A stretch of DNA of 64,000 nt, from NCBI RefSeq assembly GCF_003985155.1, contig NZ_ML133686.1, positions 590,001 to 654,000 on the forward strand, read 5' to 3'. Source of the stretch: Rhizobium vallis (GTDB lineage: Bacteria; Pseudomonadota; Alphaproteobacteria; Rhizobiales; Rhizobiaceae). This document shows, piece after piece, positions 63,427 through 64,000 of the stretch. The stretch's first letter is position 1. Every line of letters starts with the position of its first letter. Made by a program: the position numbers and the translations under genes. Under the pieces are notes generated by a model. The model was not told the DNA's origin. It did no database searches and worked only from the letters and a program-made list of their open reading frames with translations.

Positions 63427-64000
63427 ATGCCAGACCATCAGCCTGAGCTTGGATGGATGCGCATCTTCGTCCAGGTCGCGACACTCGGGAGCTTTTCGTC
63501 TGCGGCAGCACGTCTCGGACTCACGCAACCTGCCGTCAGCTACCAGATCCGCCGGCTGGAAGAGCAGTTCGGCGTCAGCCTGCTGCACCGGCGGCACCGC
63601 GGCGTCGAGCTGACTGCAGAGGGCGAGCGGCTTCTTGATGTGGCCGCCAAGGCGGTCGGCGACATCGATGCGCTCGCCCGCAGTTTCCGTCTCGAAGCCC
63701 AAAGGCCGGTCGTCAGGCTCAGAACCGACTATGCCTTTTCAGCGCTTTGGCTGATCCCGCGCATGGACGGATTTCGCCTTCTGCATCCCGAAACCGACAC
63801 ACAGATCGTCGCAACGCAAAGGGTGGAGGTCGGGTTTCGCGACGATGCGGATGTCGCGATCGTTTTCGGGACGCGGGCGGATTTCGGCGCTGTCGGTACG
63901 CTTCTGCTGCCGGAAGAGGTCGTGCCAGTCTGCACGCAAGGCTTTCTCGATCGCAACGGACCATTCGAAAATCCAGGGCAGCTTGCCAAGGCGAGACTGA
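63427..64000 (+). CDS. LysR-family regulator of choline sulfate use, C-terminus cut by window edge
   Basis: About 191 codons are present from the ATG at 63427, and the frame is open to the window end. Winged helix with FSSAAARLGLTQPAVSYQIR, then the effector domain (RTDYAFSALWLIPRM). A regulator next to betC of this type is annotated in many genomes as the choline sulfate utilisation regulator. The name is inferred from context and family resemblance. Confidence 0.85.
   Translation, partial: MPDHQPELGWMRIFVQVATLGSFSSAAARLGLTQPAVSYQIRRLEEQFGVSLLHRRHRGVELTAEGERLLDVAAKAVGDIDALARSFRLEAQRPVVRLRTDYAFSALWLIPRMDGFRLLHPETDTQIVATQRVEVGFRDDADVAIVFGTRADFGAVGTLLLPEEVVPVCTQGFLDRNGPFENPGQLAKARL

Overview
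The window is about 62-63% GC, has tight ATGA-type gene overlaps and many ABC importers, and carries the rhamnose locus in the order rhaR-S-T-P-Q-U-K divergent from rhaD-rhaI. Together with alphaproteobacterial porin, kdp and betC genes this points to Rhizobium, close to the R. leguminosarum / R. etli group. No replication, rRNA or tRNA genes are visible, so I cannot tell chromosome from large plasmid (chromid).

Layout. 0-3 kb: a secreted polysaccharide lyase cut by the window edge, a PAS-GGDEF diguanylate cyclase, and a secreted PDZ protein with a long acidic tail. 3-9.1 kb: a FadR-type regulator, a PLP enzyme of the Cys/Met family and a complete sugar-type ABC importer, apparently one operon. 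9.2-16.7 kb: pepT, a SleB-like lipoprotein hydrolase, the sulfate importer sbp-cysT-cysW-cysA, and a porin with a textbook terminator. 16.7-25.7 kb: the high-affinity potassium system kdpFABCDE followed by ptsN. It includes kdpF and two further short ORFs that automated calling tends to miss. 25.9-31.5 kb: a CopC-like protein, a xylitol-type dehydrogenase, and gcdH followed by DUF4126, a flavin disulfide reductase and DedA. 31.7-41.1 kb: a cupin, a LysR regulator divergent from a branched-chain-type ABC importer, then GMC oxidoreductase, 3-hydroxyisobutyrate dehydrogenase and a FAH-fold hydratase, together a likely uptake-plus-catabolism unit. 41.2-52.2 kb: the complete rhamnose regulon. 52.2-53.7 kb: an AhpD-like protein divergent from a SnoaL-tailed ECF sigma factor. 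53.9-64 kb: an amidohydrolase, a VapBC/FitAB-type toxin-antitoxin pair, IclR and TetR regulators, small proteins, an amidase with a TIM-barrel isomerase, and choline sulfatase betC divergent from a LysR regulator cut by the right edge.

How it fits together: most of the window is nutrient scavenging (sulfate, potassium, rhamnose, choline sulfate, unknown sugars and acids), each module with its own regulator and often an inverted repeat in the divergent promoter. I do not see an obvious defence island, prophage, CRISPR array or transposon. The least explained material is the set of small membrane ORFs in kdp, the palindromic mosaic repeats inside kdp and between rhaD and rhaI, and several putative operators. 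Starts were chosen by Shine-Dalgarno (SD) sequence where the longest reading frame is too long, and several genes appear to use TTG or GTG.
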